From positions 124,001 to 188,000 of the forward strand of contig NZ_BAABDF010000006.1 in NCBI RefSeq assembly GCF_039539485.1: a stretch of DNA of 64,000 bases. Reading direction: 5' to 3'. A program made the translations under genes and the position numbers. The notes under the pieces were generated by a model that was not told where the DNA came from, did not search any database, and saw only the letters and a list, made by a program, of their open reading frames with translations. Position 1 is the first letter of the stretch. Each line of letters starts with the position of its first letter. Below are positions 1 to 9,236 of the stretch, in pieces. This stretch comes from Celeribacter arenosi. GTDB taxonomy: Bacteria; Pseudomonadota; Alphaproteobacteria; Rhodobacterales; Rhodobacteraceae.

Positions 1-947
1 ATGCCATCCCGCAGGGTCAGGTCCGCGTCGATGGTGTCCGATTTTCCGGACATTCCCGCCAGCAATCCTCCGGCCTGACGCGCGATACCGACGAGATCGG
101 CGGGGATCACACCGGCCGCCGCCGCCAGATCGACCATCTCACGCCAGTTCGCTGCCTTGATCGCCAGTTTGCCACTGGGCGTGCCGGCCTCGTCCACATC
201 CAAAAGCCCCGCCATTTGCAGGTCGAGCTTTCCCCAGGTCGCCGCGATCTTTGAAATCTCGATCCGGCGCGGTTGCGGGCGTGGGCCCTCTAGCGCGGTG
301 ATGTCCCATGGCCGCTCAAATGTGACGGCCATCGTGGCCTCGAACCGTTCAAACCGGTCCGCAAGCAATCCGTCGGGATCCAGTTGCGACATCATCCCAT
401 CCGAGGGGGCGAAATCGGTCATGGTGAGGTCGATGTCGTGGGTGAGGGGGCTATCGCTGCGCCTTTGGGTGGAAAACTGCGCCCCTGCCAAGGTCGCACC
501 CCATCCCAGCGATGAGGCCAGTTGCGCGTTCTGCAATTCGCCGGAGGTATGGTCGAGCGTCAGGCGCGGTCCCGAGTCGACGAACAATTGGGCGACGGCA
601 CCTTCGTGGCTCAGATCGATCTGCTGGTAGGGTGTCGCGATCTGGGCGGTCGGGGACAAAGTCGCGGTGAGATGCGTCGGCGACAGCGCGCGACTTTCGA
701 TCGTCAGGCTTTGTGCGGAAAACGCAACGCCGGTTCTTGGATCGGCAAACAGCGGCTCACTGATCCGGGTGTTAAAGCCGACAGGAAAGCCAGTGGTATC
801 CACGCTGCGCGATTCCGCCTGCCAGCCTTCGACAGAGCGATCTTCGATCCATTGCGCGATGGCGCGTTCGTTGGTGCCCGCGCCGATGACCCAATAGGCG
901 CACCATCCGGCGATCAACACAATTGCCGCGATCAAAAGTTTGCGCAT
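1..947 (-). CDS. DUF2125 domain-containing protein (3' end cut by window edge)
   Basis: Partial gene; about 315 codons are visible and the C-terminus lies beyond the left edge. The start is the ATG read leftwards from 947. The N-terminus begins MRKLLIAAIVLIAGWC, one hydrophobic segment (about residues 3-20) that would act as a signal anchor, followed by a soluble region beginning with an ERAIAQWIEDR stretch. That layout and sequence match the DUF2125 family of alphaproteobacterial envelope proteins, whose biochemical role is not established. It is divergent from the ChaC gene, with 85 bases between the starts. The family call rests on recognised N-terminal sequence; function is unknown. Confidence 0.8.
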   Translation of the reverse strand, partial: MRKLLIAAIVLIAGWCAYWVIGAGTNERAIAQWIEDRSVEGWQAESRSVDTTGFPVGFNTRISEPLFADPRTGVAFSAQSLTIESRALSPTHLTATLSPTAQIATPYQQIDLSHEGAVAQLFVDSGPRLTLDHTSGELQNAQLASSLGWGATLAGAQFSTQRRSDSPLTHDIDLTMTDFAPSDGMMSQLDPDGLLADRFERFEATMAVTFERPWDITALEGPRPQPRRIEISKIAATWGKLDLQMAGLLDVDEAGTPSGKLAIKAANWREMVDLAAAAGVIPADLVGIARQAGGLLAGMSGKSDTIDADLTLRDG

Positions 948-1032
948 CGTAAATGCCCTATCAGTGGTTTTGACTTCTTCCTGTGTGCGTGTTTAACGGT
1001 CGCGCAGGCGGGAGCAAAGGGAAAGCGCGACC

Positions 1033-1575
1033 ATGGACATGCGCGACGGTTTTTGGGTGTTTGGATACGGGTCCCTTATGTGGAACCCGGAGTTCGAGTT
1101 TGTCGAACGCATTCCGGCGCGCCTTAGCGGGTTTGCGCGCTCTTTCTGCATGTGGTCGATCCACCATCGCGGCACGCCCGAAGATCCGGGACTTGTGCTG
1201 GCGCTGGACGAAGATGCGTCCGCGCATTGCCGTGGGCTCGCCTACCACATCGGCGCGGACCGAGCGGTCGACGTTCTCGCCGCGCTGCGCGAGCGGGAGC
1301 TGGTGTCATCCGCCTATATTGAAACGCACGTCGATCTGCTCCTTGATGACGGACGCACCCAGACCTCGCTGGCCTATGTTGTTGACCGCGACCATGCGCA
1401 ATATACCGGTGCCCTTTCGCTGGCACGTCAGGCGGACATCATCGCGGCGGCCTGCGGTGGGCGGGGTGCGAATTGCGAGTATCTTTTCAACACCACCCGC
1501 CACCTCGCGGAACTCGGCATGCGTGATCCGGTGCTGGAGGAGCTATCGGATATGGTGCGCCACCGCCTCACTTAA
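1033..1575 (+). CDS. chaC: Gamma-glutamylcyclotransferase, ChaC family
   Basis: 180-aa cytosolic enzyme. The ChaC family cleaves glutathione to 5-oxoproline and Cys-Gly. The signature YGSLMWNP lies at residues 12-19 and forms the substrate-binding loop; the RERE segment near residues 86-89 supplies the likely catalytic glutamate (E89). Full length for the bacterial family. An alternative start two codons downstream (ATG 1039) leaves the domain intact. It stands alone between the divergent DUF2125 gene and the ExbB-like gene 97 bases downstream. The family assignment is firm; glutathione specificity is inferred from the family. Confidence 0.88.
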   Translation: MDMRDGFWVFGYGSLMWNPEFEFVERIPARLSGFARSFCMWSIHHRGTPEDPGLVLALDEDASAHCRGLAYHIGADRAVDVLAALRERELVSSAYIETHVDLLLDDGRTQTSLAYVVDRDHAQYTGALSLARQADIIAAACGGRGANCEYLFNTTRHLAELGMRDPVLEELSDMVRHRLT

Positions 1576-1672
1576 GCAGCCAGAGCAATTGACGCGAAAT
1601 CGATTGTTGGCTTGTCCCTCTGCCTCTTCTATCGTGACTGCGATGCGAATTGACAGGTCAGGACACGGTCAG

Positions 1673-2851
1673 ATGGACCAACCCGATCGCGAGGCCGAGC
1701 TCCATTTCTCACAGCCCGTCCGGCAAATCACTTTGATGGTGATTGTGCTCGGGCTGGTTTCGTTTGGTTTCTACGTGGCCTTGCCGCGCGTGCTACCCGT
1801 GTTTCTCGCCAATCCCTATCTGAACGGCTTTATCGGGATGGTGTTTGTCATCGGGATTCTGGCCTGTATCTGGCAGGTGGTTCAATTGGTGGCTTCTGTC
1901 CATTGGATTGAACGTTTCTCGGGTGCGCGACCGGGTGGAAACAGCAAAGACGCCCCCCGTCTTCTGGCGCCCCTCGCGGCGCTGATGCGCGATCGTGGTG
2001 CGTCACGACAGATTTCACCGACCTCTTCGCGCAGTATTCTCGATTCCGTCGCTACGCGGATCGACGAGGCCCGCGATATCACGCGATACATCTCTAACCT
2101 GCTGATCTTTCTCGGCCTTTTGGGGACGTTCTACGGGTTGGCGACGACGGTTCCCGCCCTGGTCGAGACGATTCAATCACTCGCGCCGAGCGCAGATGAA
2201 GACGCCGCAGGGATTTTCACGCGGTTGATGACCGGCCTTGAAAAACAACTCGGTGGCATGGGCACGGCCTTTGCGTCCTCACTGCTCGGGCTAGCCGGAT
2301 CGCTGGTCGTCGGGATGCTCGAACTCTTTGCCTCCCACGGGCAGAACCGTTTCTTCCGCGAGTTGGAAGAATGGCTGTCCTCCATTACCCGCCTGTCGTT
2401 CTCAGGCGCCGAAACCGACGGCGGTGAGCTGACCGGCGCGGCTGCCGTGCTCGATCACATGAGCGTTCAGATGGAGGCGCTTCAGGACCTCTTCGTGCAG
2501 TCCGACGTCTCGCGCGCGATGCTCGACGAACGGTTGGGCGATGTGGCAAAGTCGATGGAGCGCATGATCGTCCACATGGAAGGCGAAACCGACACCGCGC
2601 GCGCCATGGCCCGTGTCGCCGAAGGGCAGGAGCGGTTGATCGGCATTCTGGAAACACGCGAAGGCAAAGATGTGGGTTCGAGTGAGCACCTCGATGCAGA
2701 GAGCCGGATGCGCCTGCGATCAATCGATGTGCAACTGCTGCGGATCCTCGAAGAAATCTCGGCCGGTCGTCAGGAAAGCGTGTCCGAACTTCGCGCGGAA
2801 CTGTCCCGCCTCAATCAGACACTGACCTACCTCGCTGAACGGGAGGTGTAA
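1673..2851 (+). CDS. MotA/TolQ/ExbB-family proton channel protein
   Basis: 392 aa. The open frame extends far upstream, but ATG 1673 has an AGGA-type ribosome site about 10 bases before it and starts just before the membrane domain (ATG 1643 is an alternative). Four membrane segments are visible, near residues 19-38, 50-74, 141-164 and 203-222. TM3 carries the GLLGTFYGL motif typical of the proton-channel fold. Residues about 230-392 form a charged, helical cytoplasmic tail. It is followed 3 bases later by an OmpA-type partner with a single TM and a conserved Asp, so the two probably form a MotAB/TolQR-like stator. The tail resembles that of ZorA in outline, but no Zorya effector genes follow. 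Confidence 0.85.
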   Translation: MDQPDREAELHFSQPVRQITLMVIVLGLVSFGFYVALPRVLPVFLANPYLNGFIGMVFVIGILACIWQVVQLVASVHWIERFSGARPGGNSKDAPRLLAPLAALMRDRGASRQISPTSSRSILDSVATRIDEARDITRYISNLLIFLGLLGTFYGLATTVPALVETIQSLAPSADEDAAGIFTRLMTGLEKQLGGMGTAFASSLLGLAGSLVVGMLELFASHGQNRFFRELEEWLSSITRLSFSGAETDGGELTGAAAVLDHMSVQMEALQDLFVQSDVSRAMLDERLGDVAKSMERMIVHMEGETDTARAMARVAEGQERLIGILETREGKDVGSSEHLDAESRMRLRSIDVQLLRILEEISAGRQESVSELRAELSRLNQTLTYLAEREV

Positions 2852-2854
2852 CCC

Positions 2855-4753
2855 GTGGCCGCCTCATTGCGCCGCAATTCGCAACGGATGTCGGGGTCGA
2901 TCTGGCCCGGGTTTGTGGATGCGATGACGGCGCTCTTGCTGGTTCTCATGTTCGTTCTCACCATTTTTATGGTCATCCAATCCATGTTGCGGGACACGAT
3001 TTCCGGACAGGAAAGCGAACTCAACACATTGACGGCGGAGGTGAATGCCCTCGCAGAAGCGTTGGGGTTGGAGCAGCAGCGGTCGGGCACGTTGGAAGAA
3101 CAGCTCGGGCAGGCGACGGCTACTTTGACGGACGCACGCCGCACACTGCAAACCCAGAGCGCATCGATTGCCGCGTTAGAGGCGCAGCGCGCCGAACTGT
3201 CGGCCCTGTCCGAAAATCAGGCCGCGCAGATTGCAGGGTTTCAGGCGCAGGTCGCAGATTACGAAACGCGAGTCGCCAGTTTCGAGGCACAGGTCGCCAG
3301 CCTGATCGCAGAGCGGGATGCGGCCCTTTCGGAAGGCAGCGTTCTGGCGGCCAATATCGATGACCTCGAAGCGTCACGGCAAACGTTGATCTCTGAGCAG
3401 GAGGCGCTCAACCTCGCGCTGGCAAAGGCGCGCGACGAAATTGATGTTGCGGCAGAGGAGGCGCGTCTGGCCGCTGCGCGCCGCGAAGCTCTTGATGCGC
3501 TGGTCGCGCAGCTGCGCGCTGATGCTGCAGCCAAAGCGGCGCAACTCGACGCCACTCAGCAGGCATTGGTACAGTCCACAGATCAAAGCGAAGGCCTGAG
3601 CGCGGACCTGTTGTCGACGCGCGAATTGCTGGCGCTGGCCCAATCCGATCTCGCGGCGCGCGAGGCAACGCTCGCCGAGGTCGAGGATCAACTGGCGCAA
3701 ACGCAGACGGATTTCGCGGCGACGCAGGAGAAACTGACCCGCGCAGAGGCCGATATCGCGGCGCGTGTTGTGGAACTGTCCGATGCGGAAAAAGCCCGCC
3801 TCGCCGATGCCGCCGCGATGCAGGCGCTGCGTGAACGTCTGGCAAATGCGGATGAAGAGTTGATGGCGATGACGCTTGCACTCGAAGAGGCGCGCAAGGA
3901 TGCCGAGGAAACGCTGACCCTGCTTGCGGCGGCGAATGCGGCGCGAAACCAGCTGTCGTTGCAGGCCGAAACACAAACCAGCGAGGCCGAAAAACAGGCC
4001 GCACTCCTCGCCGTGGCTCGCGCCGCGCTGGCCGATGAAGAGGCGATTGCCGAGCAAAGCCAGCGGCAGGTTGCCTTGCTCAACAGTCAGGTCGCGCAGC
4101 TGCGCCAGCAACTTTCATCCCTGCAATCCATTCTGGATGCACGTTCAAATGCTGATGCCGAGGCCGAAGTCCAGATCAATGCTCTCACCTCTCGTCTGAA
4201 TGCCGCTTTGGCGCAAGTCGCCTCGGAGGAACGTCTGCGCGCGCAACTGGAAGAGGCCGAGCGTATCCGTCTGGAAGAAGAGGCGAAGCGGTTGGAAAAC
4301 TATCGGTCCGAGTTTTTCGGCCGCCTGCGTGAAATCCTTGGGGACCGCGAAGGGGTGCGAATTGTTGGCGACCGTTTTGTATTCTCCTCGGAGGTCCTTT
4401 TTGAACCCGCATCCGCCGATCTCGGAGCGCCGGGGCAGGCCCAGATCGCGCGGGTCGCGCAGACCCTGTCGGACGTTGCGCGCGAAATTCCGCCAGAGAT
4501 TGATTGGGTGATCCGCGTTGACGGCCATACCGATAAGACACCTCTTTCAGGGACGGGCCTTTATGCCGACAACTGGGAGCTCAGTCAGGCGCGCGCCCTG
4601 TCGGTGGTCCGGTTCATGTCGCAACAGCTCGGGTTTGATCCATCGCGTCTGGTTGCGGCGGGGTTTGGCGAATACCAGCCGGTGGTCGAGGGCGACAGCC
4701 CAGCGGCGCTCGCCCAGAACCGTCGTATCGAGTTGAAACTGACCGAGAAGTGA
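2855..4753 (+). CDS. MotB/OmpA-like protein with very long coiled coil
   Basis: 632 aa. GTG start, chosen because GGGAGG lies 8 bases upstream and because the protein then begins just before its one membrane segment (about residues 20-43). Asp22 at the start of that segment (WPGFVDAMTALL) is the position of the ion-binding Asp in MotB/TolR/ExbD. Residues about 50-490 are almost uninterrupted Ala/Glu/Leu/Arg-rich heptads. The C-terminal OmpA/MotB domain (about 505-632) has DGHTDKTP and NWELSQARA, typical of peptidoglycan binding. With TM topology like MotB the coiled coil is periplasmic. Cotranscribed with the channel gene. The load driven by this stator is unknown. Confidence 0.85.
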   Translation: MAASLRRNSQRMSGSIWPGFVDAMTALLLVLMFVLTIFMVIQSMLRDTISGQESELNTLTAEVNALAEALGLEQQRSGTLEEQLGQATATLTDARRTLQTQSASIAALEAQRAELSALSENQAAQIAGFQAQVADYETRVASFEAQVASLIAERDAALSEGSVLAANIDDLEASRQTLISEQEALNLALAKARDEIDVAAEEARLAAARREALDALVAQLRADAAAKAAQLDATQQALVQSTDQSEGLSADLLSTRELLALAQSDLAAREATLAEVEDQLAQTQTDFAATQEKLTRAEADIAARVVELSDAEKARLADAAAMQALRERLANADEELMAMTLALEEARKDAEETLTLLAAANAARNQLSLQAETQTSEAEKQAALLAVARAALADEEAIAEQSQRQVALLNSQVAQLRQQLSSLQSILDARSNADAEAEVQINALTSRLNAALAQVASEERLRAQLEEAERIRLEEEAKRLENYRSEFFGRLREILGDREGVRIVGDRFVFSSEVLFEPASADLGAPGQAQIARVAQTLSDVAREIPPEIDWVIRVDGHTDKTPLSGTGLYADNWELSQARALSVVRFMSQQLGFDPSRLVAAGFGEYQPVVEGDSPAALAQNRRIELKLTEK

Positions 4754-4756
4754 CGG

Positions 4757-5770
4757 TTATTCGACTGTGAAGTCCTTGGACATCTGCCCAATGACTTGCC
4801 CGTTCCGGGTGAACTGGACCTGAGCGCGATATCCCCCATCGCGCCATGCGCCATCGATTTTGCGACCGCTCGCGCGCACAATCTGGGTTGCGGTTTCCTC
4901 AATGGTCACGGAATCCGAGAACAACTCGCCATCGGGTCCGGCCACCCATAGGCGCAGGACATCGTCTTTTTGCGCGCCATAGAGCAGCGTGAACAGGATG
5001 ATCGCAGGCGCGTCGACGGCCAGTTTGGGCTTATCCGCCGTTCCGGCGCGCACAATCTCCAGAGTTGGCGTCGTATCCGTGACCCCGATCGTCAGCAATC
5101 CGCCGGGTTGATAGACCATGGGTTTTTGCCACAGGGTGCCGCCGTTGATGGCAGGGGCGCCACATGTGATTTCCGCATCGGGGTTGAAGGGGTCGACGAT
5201 GCGGCCTTCGTGACGCAAGACGAAATGGAGGTGCGGGAAATCCGTTCGCCCGGATAGGCCGATTTGCCCGAGCACGCCGCCCTTGGGCACCCTTTGTCCG
5301 CTTTGAACCGCCACTGACCCGTTCATCAGGTGGCAGTACTGTGACGACCATCCGCCGCCGTGATCGACCACCACGCCATTGCCACAGGACTGATCGGACA
5401 CATCGGGCGCACCTTCTGTGCCTTGCGGGAAATCCTCCATACCGTCGCGGATTGCCAAAACGGTGCCCGGCGCGGCCGATAGCACATCGATTCCGCGCCA
5501 CATGGCGATGACCGTCGGCAGCGCGAAATCGGTGCCGATATTGCCATCGTAAGACAGCGGTCCGCAGGTGAAATCGGCGCCACCATGGCTCGGGTCGGTG
5601 TCAACGTAGTGCTGGATGTAGCACTCTGACCCGAGTGCGCAGTCAACGGGCAAGTTCAGGATCGGTTCCTTGGCCATCGCGGGGGCAGTCGCGAAAATAG
5701 CGGTGAACACGGCTGCGAGAACGCGCGCGTACCAAAACAAAGGACGGGGGGAGGGCATGGCTGCGAACAT
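4757..5770 (-). CDS. M23-type (LasA/lysostaphin-like) peptidoglycan peptidase-like protein
   Basis: About 337 aa, convergent with the OmpA gene, 3 bases between stops. Starts at 5788, 5770 and 5758 are all possible; none has a clear ribosome site, and 5788 lies inside the clpA terminator. A signal peptide ends at about residue 28 (ATAPAMA-KEP). The M23 fold is recognised from GTDFALP, YCHLMNG and the HLH motif (H180, H182 from start 5770). The first zinc motif normally reads HxGxD; here it is N-I-G-T-D, with Asn77 (codon AAT) replacing the zinc-binding His. It may therefore be a non-catalytic member. Exported, acting at the cell wall if active. Confidence 0.8.
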   Translation of the reverse strand: MFAAMPSPRPLFWYARVLAAVFTAIFATAPAMAKEPILNLPVDCALGSECYIQHYVDTDPSHGGADFTCGPLSYDGNIGTDFALPTVIAMWRGIDVLSAAPGTVLAIRDGMEDFPQGTEGAPDVSDQSCGNGVVVDHGGGWSSQYCHLMNGSVAVQSGQRVPKGGVLGQIGLSGRTDFPHLHFVLRHEGRIVDPFNPDAEITCGAPAINGGTLWQKPMVYQPGGLLTIGVTDTTPTLEIVRAGTADKPKLAVDAPAIILFTLLYGAQKDDVLRLWVAGPDGELFSDSVTIEETATQIVRASGRKIDGAWRDGGYRAQVQFTRNGQVIGQMSKDFTVE

Positions 5771-5789
5771 GTTCGAAGGCTCACGCATG

Positions 5790-5822
5790 AAAAAGGCCCC
5801 GTCAAGCGATGACGAGGCCTTT
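5790..5822 (-). terminator. Rho-independent terminator of clpA
   Basis: AAAGGCC...GGCCTTT arms enclose CGTCA/TGACG with a short loop; on the minus strand the stem is followed by a T run. It lies 17 bases beyond the clpA stop and just before the M23 gene, so the two genes are probably transcribed separately. Confidence 0.85.
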
Positions 5823-5838
5823 GAAGGATCAATGTCGA

Positions 5839-8172
5839 TCAATCGGCGGTCAGGAGGGGCGGTTTTTTCCGTGCACCAATCCGCGGCGCACCGGGTTCTT
5901 CGACGCGAAGGTCGATCCGGCCATCTTTCACACCAACTTTGACGACGCCACCTTTGGCCAGTTTCCCGAACAGGAGTTCCTCGGCCAGAGGTTTTTTGAT
6001 GTGTTCCTGGATGACACGTCCGAGAGGGCGTGCGCCCATTTTGTCGTCGTAGCCCCTGTCGGCTAGCCATTCGGCGGCTTTGCGGGTCAGTTCGATGTGG
6101 ACGTTGCGATCCATGAGCTGTGCTTCAAGCTGAAGGACAAATTTCTCGACCACTTGCAGAATGACTTCTTTAGGCAGACGACCAAAGGAAACCACAGCGT
6201 CCAAACGGTTGCGGAATTCTGGTGTGAATGTCCGCTCGATCGCAGCCGTATCTTCACCAACGCGGCTGTCGCGGCCAAAGCCGATGGCTTCTTTCGCCTG
6301 TTCGGCGGCGCCCGCATTCGACGTCATTATCAGGATCACGTTGCGGAAATCGACCTGACGGCCGTTGTGATCCGTCAGTTTACCGTTGTCCATCACCTGA
6401 AGGAGGATGTTGAACACATCCGGATGCGCCTTTTCGATTTCGTCGAGCAGGAGCACACAATGCGGATGTTGGTCGACCCCATCGGTGAGCAGGCCACCCT
6501 GATCAAACCCGACGTAGCCCGGAGGCGCGCCGATCAGACGGGAGATTGCGTGTTTCTCCATGTACTCGGACATGTCAAAGCGCAGCAGTTCCACACCGAG
6601 GGTATCGGCGAGCTGTTTGGCGACCTCGGTTTTACCCACACCGGTCGGACCGGCGAACAGGTAGTTGCCGATGGGTTTCTCAGGTTCGCGCAGACCGGCC
6701 CGCGCGAGTTTAATCGCAGAGGACAGCGTTTCGATTGCTTTGTCCTGACCGAAAACCACGCGTTTGAGAGAACCTTCGAGATCTCTGAGAACCTCTGCGT
6801 CGTCTTTGGAAACGCTTTTGGGCGGGATGCGGGCGATTTTCGCCACCACAGCTTCCACTTCCTTCGGCGAGATCGTTTTGCGGCGACGGCTTTCGGTGAC
6901 GAGATGCTGGGCAGCGCCAGCTTCATCGATCACGTCGATCGCTTTATCGGGCAGTTTGCGGTCATGGATATACCGCGCAGACAGTTCCACCGCAGATTTG
7001 ATCGCGTCATTGGTGTAGCGGATATCGTGGTGTTCCTCGAAGTAGGGTTTGAGGCCCATGAGGATTTTCACGGTATCATCCACCGAGGGCTCGTTCACAT
7101 CGATTTTCTGGAACCGGCGCGACAAGGCGCGGTCCTTTTCGAAATGCTGGCGGAATTCTTTGTACGTGGTCGAACCCATGCAGCGTAGCTTGCCGCCCTG
7201 CAGAGCAGGTTTGAGCAGGTTGGAGGCGTCCATCGCGCCGCCAGAGGTTGCGCCAGCGCCGATCACTGTGTGGATTTCGTCGATGAACAGGATCGCGTCA
7301 GGATGGTCCTCGAGCTCGGTGACGACCGCTTTCAGACGCTCCTCGAAATCACCGCGGTAACGGGTCCCTGCGAGAAGTGCGCCCATGTCGAGCGAAAAGA
7401 TGGTGGCATTGGCCAGAACATCGGGTGTCTCACCCTCAACGATTTTCTTGGCGAGACCTTCGGCGATGGCGGTTTTGCCGACACCGGGATCACCCACAAG
7501 GAGCGGATTGTTTTTACGGCGGCGGCACAGCACCTGAATGCAGCGTTCAACTTCGTGGGCGCGTCCGATCAACGGATCCACTTCGCCTTTTCGCGATTTC
7601 GCGTTCAGATCGACACAGTATTTCGCCAGTGCGGATTCTTTGTCTTCGCCTGCAGGCGCCTGGGTCGTCGAGGATTGTTCATCCTCGGTCTGGTCGGCGC
7701 CGCTGACGGGACGGGATTCGCCAAAGGCGGGATCCTTGGCCACGCCATGCGCGATGTAGTTCACGGCGTCATAGCGGGTCATGTCCTGTTCTTGCAGGAA
7801 ATAGGCAGCGTTGCTTTCACGTTCGGCAAAGATCGCGACGAGCACATTGGCCCCCGTGACCTCGGTGCGCCCCGATGACTGCACATGGATCGCCGCGCGT
7901 TGAATGACGCGTTGGAAGGAGGCGGTTGGCACGGCCTCGGACCCTTCGACGTCGGTGACGAGCGTCGAGAGATCGTCGTCAATGTAGTCGAGGAGCGTTT
8001 TGCGAAGATCCTCGATCTCGACATTGCACGCCTGCATGACACGCGCCGCGTCGGGTTCGTCGATCAGGGCCAACAAGAGGTGCTCCAGCGTGGCGAGTTC
8101 GTGGCGCCGCGCGTTGGCGAGGGCCAGCGCGGAATGGATCGCTTGCTCAAGGGAAGTGGAAAATGACGGCAC
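5839..8172 (-). CDS. clpA: ATP-dependent Clp protease ATP-binding subunit ClpA
   Basis: 777 aa, the usual ClpA length. It unfolds substrates and feeds them to the ClpP peptidase. The order is an N-terminal Clp_N repeat domain (about 1-145), AAA module 1 with Walker A GDPGVGKTA and FIDEIHT, and AAA module 2 with GPTGVGKTE and LLDEIEKAHPD. Start is GTG at 8172, with AAGGAG about 10 bases upstream. The adaptor clpS, often immediately upstream of clpA in proteobacteria, is not next to it here; gloB is. The 242-base upstream region on this strand contains CCCTTGAA, a good sigma-32 -35 element, but no convincing -10 at normal spacing. Confidence 0.97.
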   Translation of the reverse strand: MPSFSTSLEQAIHSALALANARRHELATLEHLLLALIDEPDAARVMQACNVEIEDLRKTLLDYIDDDLSTLVTDVEGSEAVPTASFQRVIQRAAIHVQSSGRTEVTGANVLVAIFAERESNAAYFLQEQDMTRYDAVNYIAHGVAKDPAFGESRPVSGADQTEDEQSSTTQAPAGEDKESALAKYCVDLNAKSRKGEVDPLIGRAHEVERCIQVLCRRRKNNPLLVGDPGVGKTAIAEGLAKKIVEGETPDVLANATIFSLDMGALLAGTRYRGDFEERLKAVVTELEDHPDAILFIDEIHTVIGAGATSGGAMDASNLLKPALQGGKLRCMGSTTYKEFRQHFEKDRALSRRFQKIDVNEPSVDDTVKILMGLKPYFEEHHDIRYTNDAIKSAVELSARYIHDRKLPDKAIDVIDEAGAAQHLVTESRRRKTISPKEVEAVVAKIARIPPKSVSKDDAEVLRDLEGSLKRVVFGQDKAIETLSSAIKLARAGLREPEKPIGNYLFAGPTGVGKTEVAKQLADTLGVELLRFDMSEYMEKHAISRLIGAPPGYVGFDQGGLLTDGVDQHPHCVLLLDEIEKAHPDVFNILLQVMDNGKLTDHNGRQVDFRNVILIMTSNAGAAEQAKEAIGFGRDSRVGEDTAAIERTFTPEFRNRLDAVVSFGRLPKEVILQVVEKFVLQLEAQLMDRNVHIELTRKAAEWLADRGYDDKMGARPLGRVIQEHIKKPLAEELLFGKLAKGGVVKVGVKDGRIDLRVEEPGAPRIGARKKPPLLTAD

Positions 8173-8414
8173 GGCGGGTGTGCTCCTTTTCTCAGTGATC
8201 TGGAGGGGCGAGGGCCCCGCACCAAATCGTGGCCTTATTTACTTAAGGTTCGATTGAAACGCGCATTCTTCAAGGGAAAAAACGTCAAAAGCGCGTACTT
8301 TTTTGTGAGGCGTTAAGTTTTGTGCGGAAATTAGCGGAGCTTAGCCGTGCCTCACGCGGCTTTGTCTTCATCATGTATGTTTCTCTGCGCACCCTGCAAG
8401 AGGAAACACCTTAT

Positions 8415-9179
8415 TCAAAAACGGTCCTTACGTGCGCGGATTTCGGTGAACGCCTCCAAGTCGCTCGATTGCTCCATGCCGAGAGCGCGTTTCAAACCGG
8501 TGTCACTGGCGCGCAAAAACGGATTGGTGTGGCGTTCGAGCGCGAGCGGGGCAGGGACGGTTTGCCCGCCTTGGGCGAGGGTCGCTTCGACCGATTTTGC
8601 CCGATCGTGCAGCGCGGCATTGTCGGGGTCGATCGATAGCGCGAAGCGGATATTGGTGCCGGTATATTCATGGCCGGAGTATATAAGTGTCTCGTCGGGC
8701 AGATCGGCAAAGCGCGATATCGTCTCCCACATCTGTGCAGGTGTGCCCTCAAACAGCCGCCCGCATCCCATGACCATCAGACTGTCGCCACTGAAAAGCG
8801 CGCCCGCCGAGGGGATATAAAATGCGATATGACCCACGGTGTGGCCATCGGCAGGCAGAATGCGGATTTCATGTCCCGCGAAGTCAAAGGTTTCAGAGGT
8901 CGCAACCGCACGGTCCAAGGCCGGCAATCGATGCGCGTCGGCGTGGGCGCCCGTCACCGTGGCGCCGGTTGCCGCGCGCAACTCCGCCACGCCATCGGTG
9001 TGGTCCCAATGGTGATGTGTGAGCCAAATCTCGTCGAGGGACCATCCCCGCGCACCTAGCGTTTCCAGAACCGGCGCCGCATCCGCCACATCGACGACGG
9101 CGGTGCGACCGGTGTCGGCGTCATGCACGAGGTAGTCGTAGTTATCGTTGAGCGCCTTTACTGTGACGATCTCCAGCAT
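8415..9179 (-). CDS. gloB: Hydroxyacylglutathione hydrolase (glyoxalase II)
   Basis: 254 aa, normal length. It hydrolyses S-lactoylglutathione to lactate and glutathione in methylglyoxal detoxification. The metallo-beta-lactamase-fold binuclear metal motif THHHWDH is at residues 54-60, with later ligands in GHTVGH and SGHEYT. Start ATG 9179. It is divergent from the methyltransferase gene, with 57 bases between starts. Cytosolic. Confidence 0.95.
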   Translation of the reverse strand: MLEIVTVKALNDNYDYLVHDADTGRTAVVDVADAAPVLETLGARGWSLDEIWLTHHHWDHTDGVAELRAATGATVTGAHADAHRLPALDRAVATSETFDFAGHEIRILPADGHTVGHIAFYIPSAGALFSGDSLMVMGCGRLFEGTPAQMWETISRFADLPDETLIYSGHEYTGTNIRFALSIDPDNAALHDRAKSVEATLAQGGQTVPAPLALERHTNPFLRASDTGLKRALGMEQSSDLEAFTEIRARKDRF

Positions 9180-9236
9180 GGTCTTTTCTCCCGCTATCGG
9201 TCATGTTCACAACGAGAATTGGGGCAGGAACCGCCG

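Noticed and set aside
983..1672. N-terminal extension of the ExbB-like frame
   Set aside because: Overlaps chaC in another frame, and its translation has no family features; ATG 1673 gives a normal protein.
1673..4753. Zorya defence system
   Set aside because: The MotA/MotB-like pair fits ZorAB superficially, but no ZorC/ZorD/ZorE-like gene follows and the long coil is in the B partner instead of the A partner.
8173..8414. Missing clpS next to clpA
   Set aside because: No ClpS-like frame is present in the spacer; it may be encoded elsewhere, so absence here is not evidence of loss.
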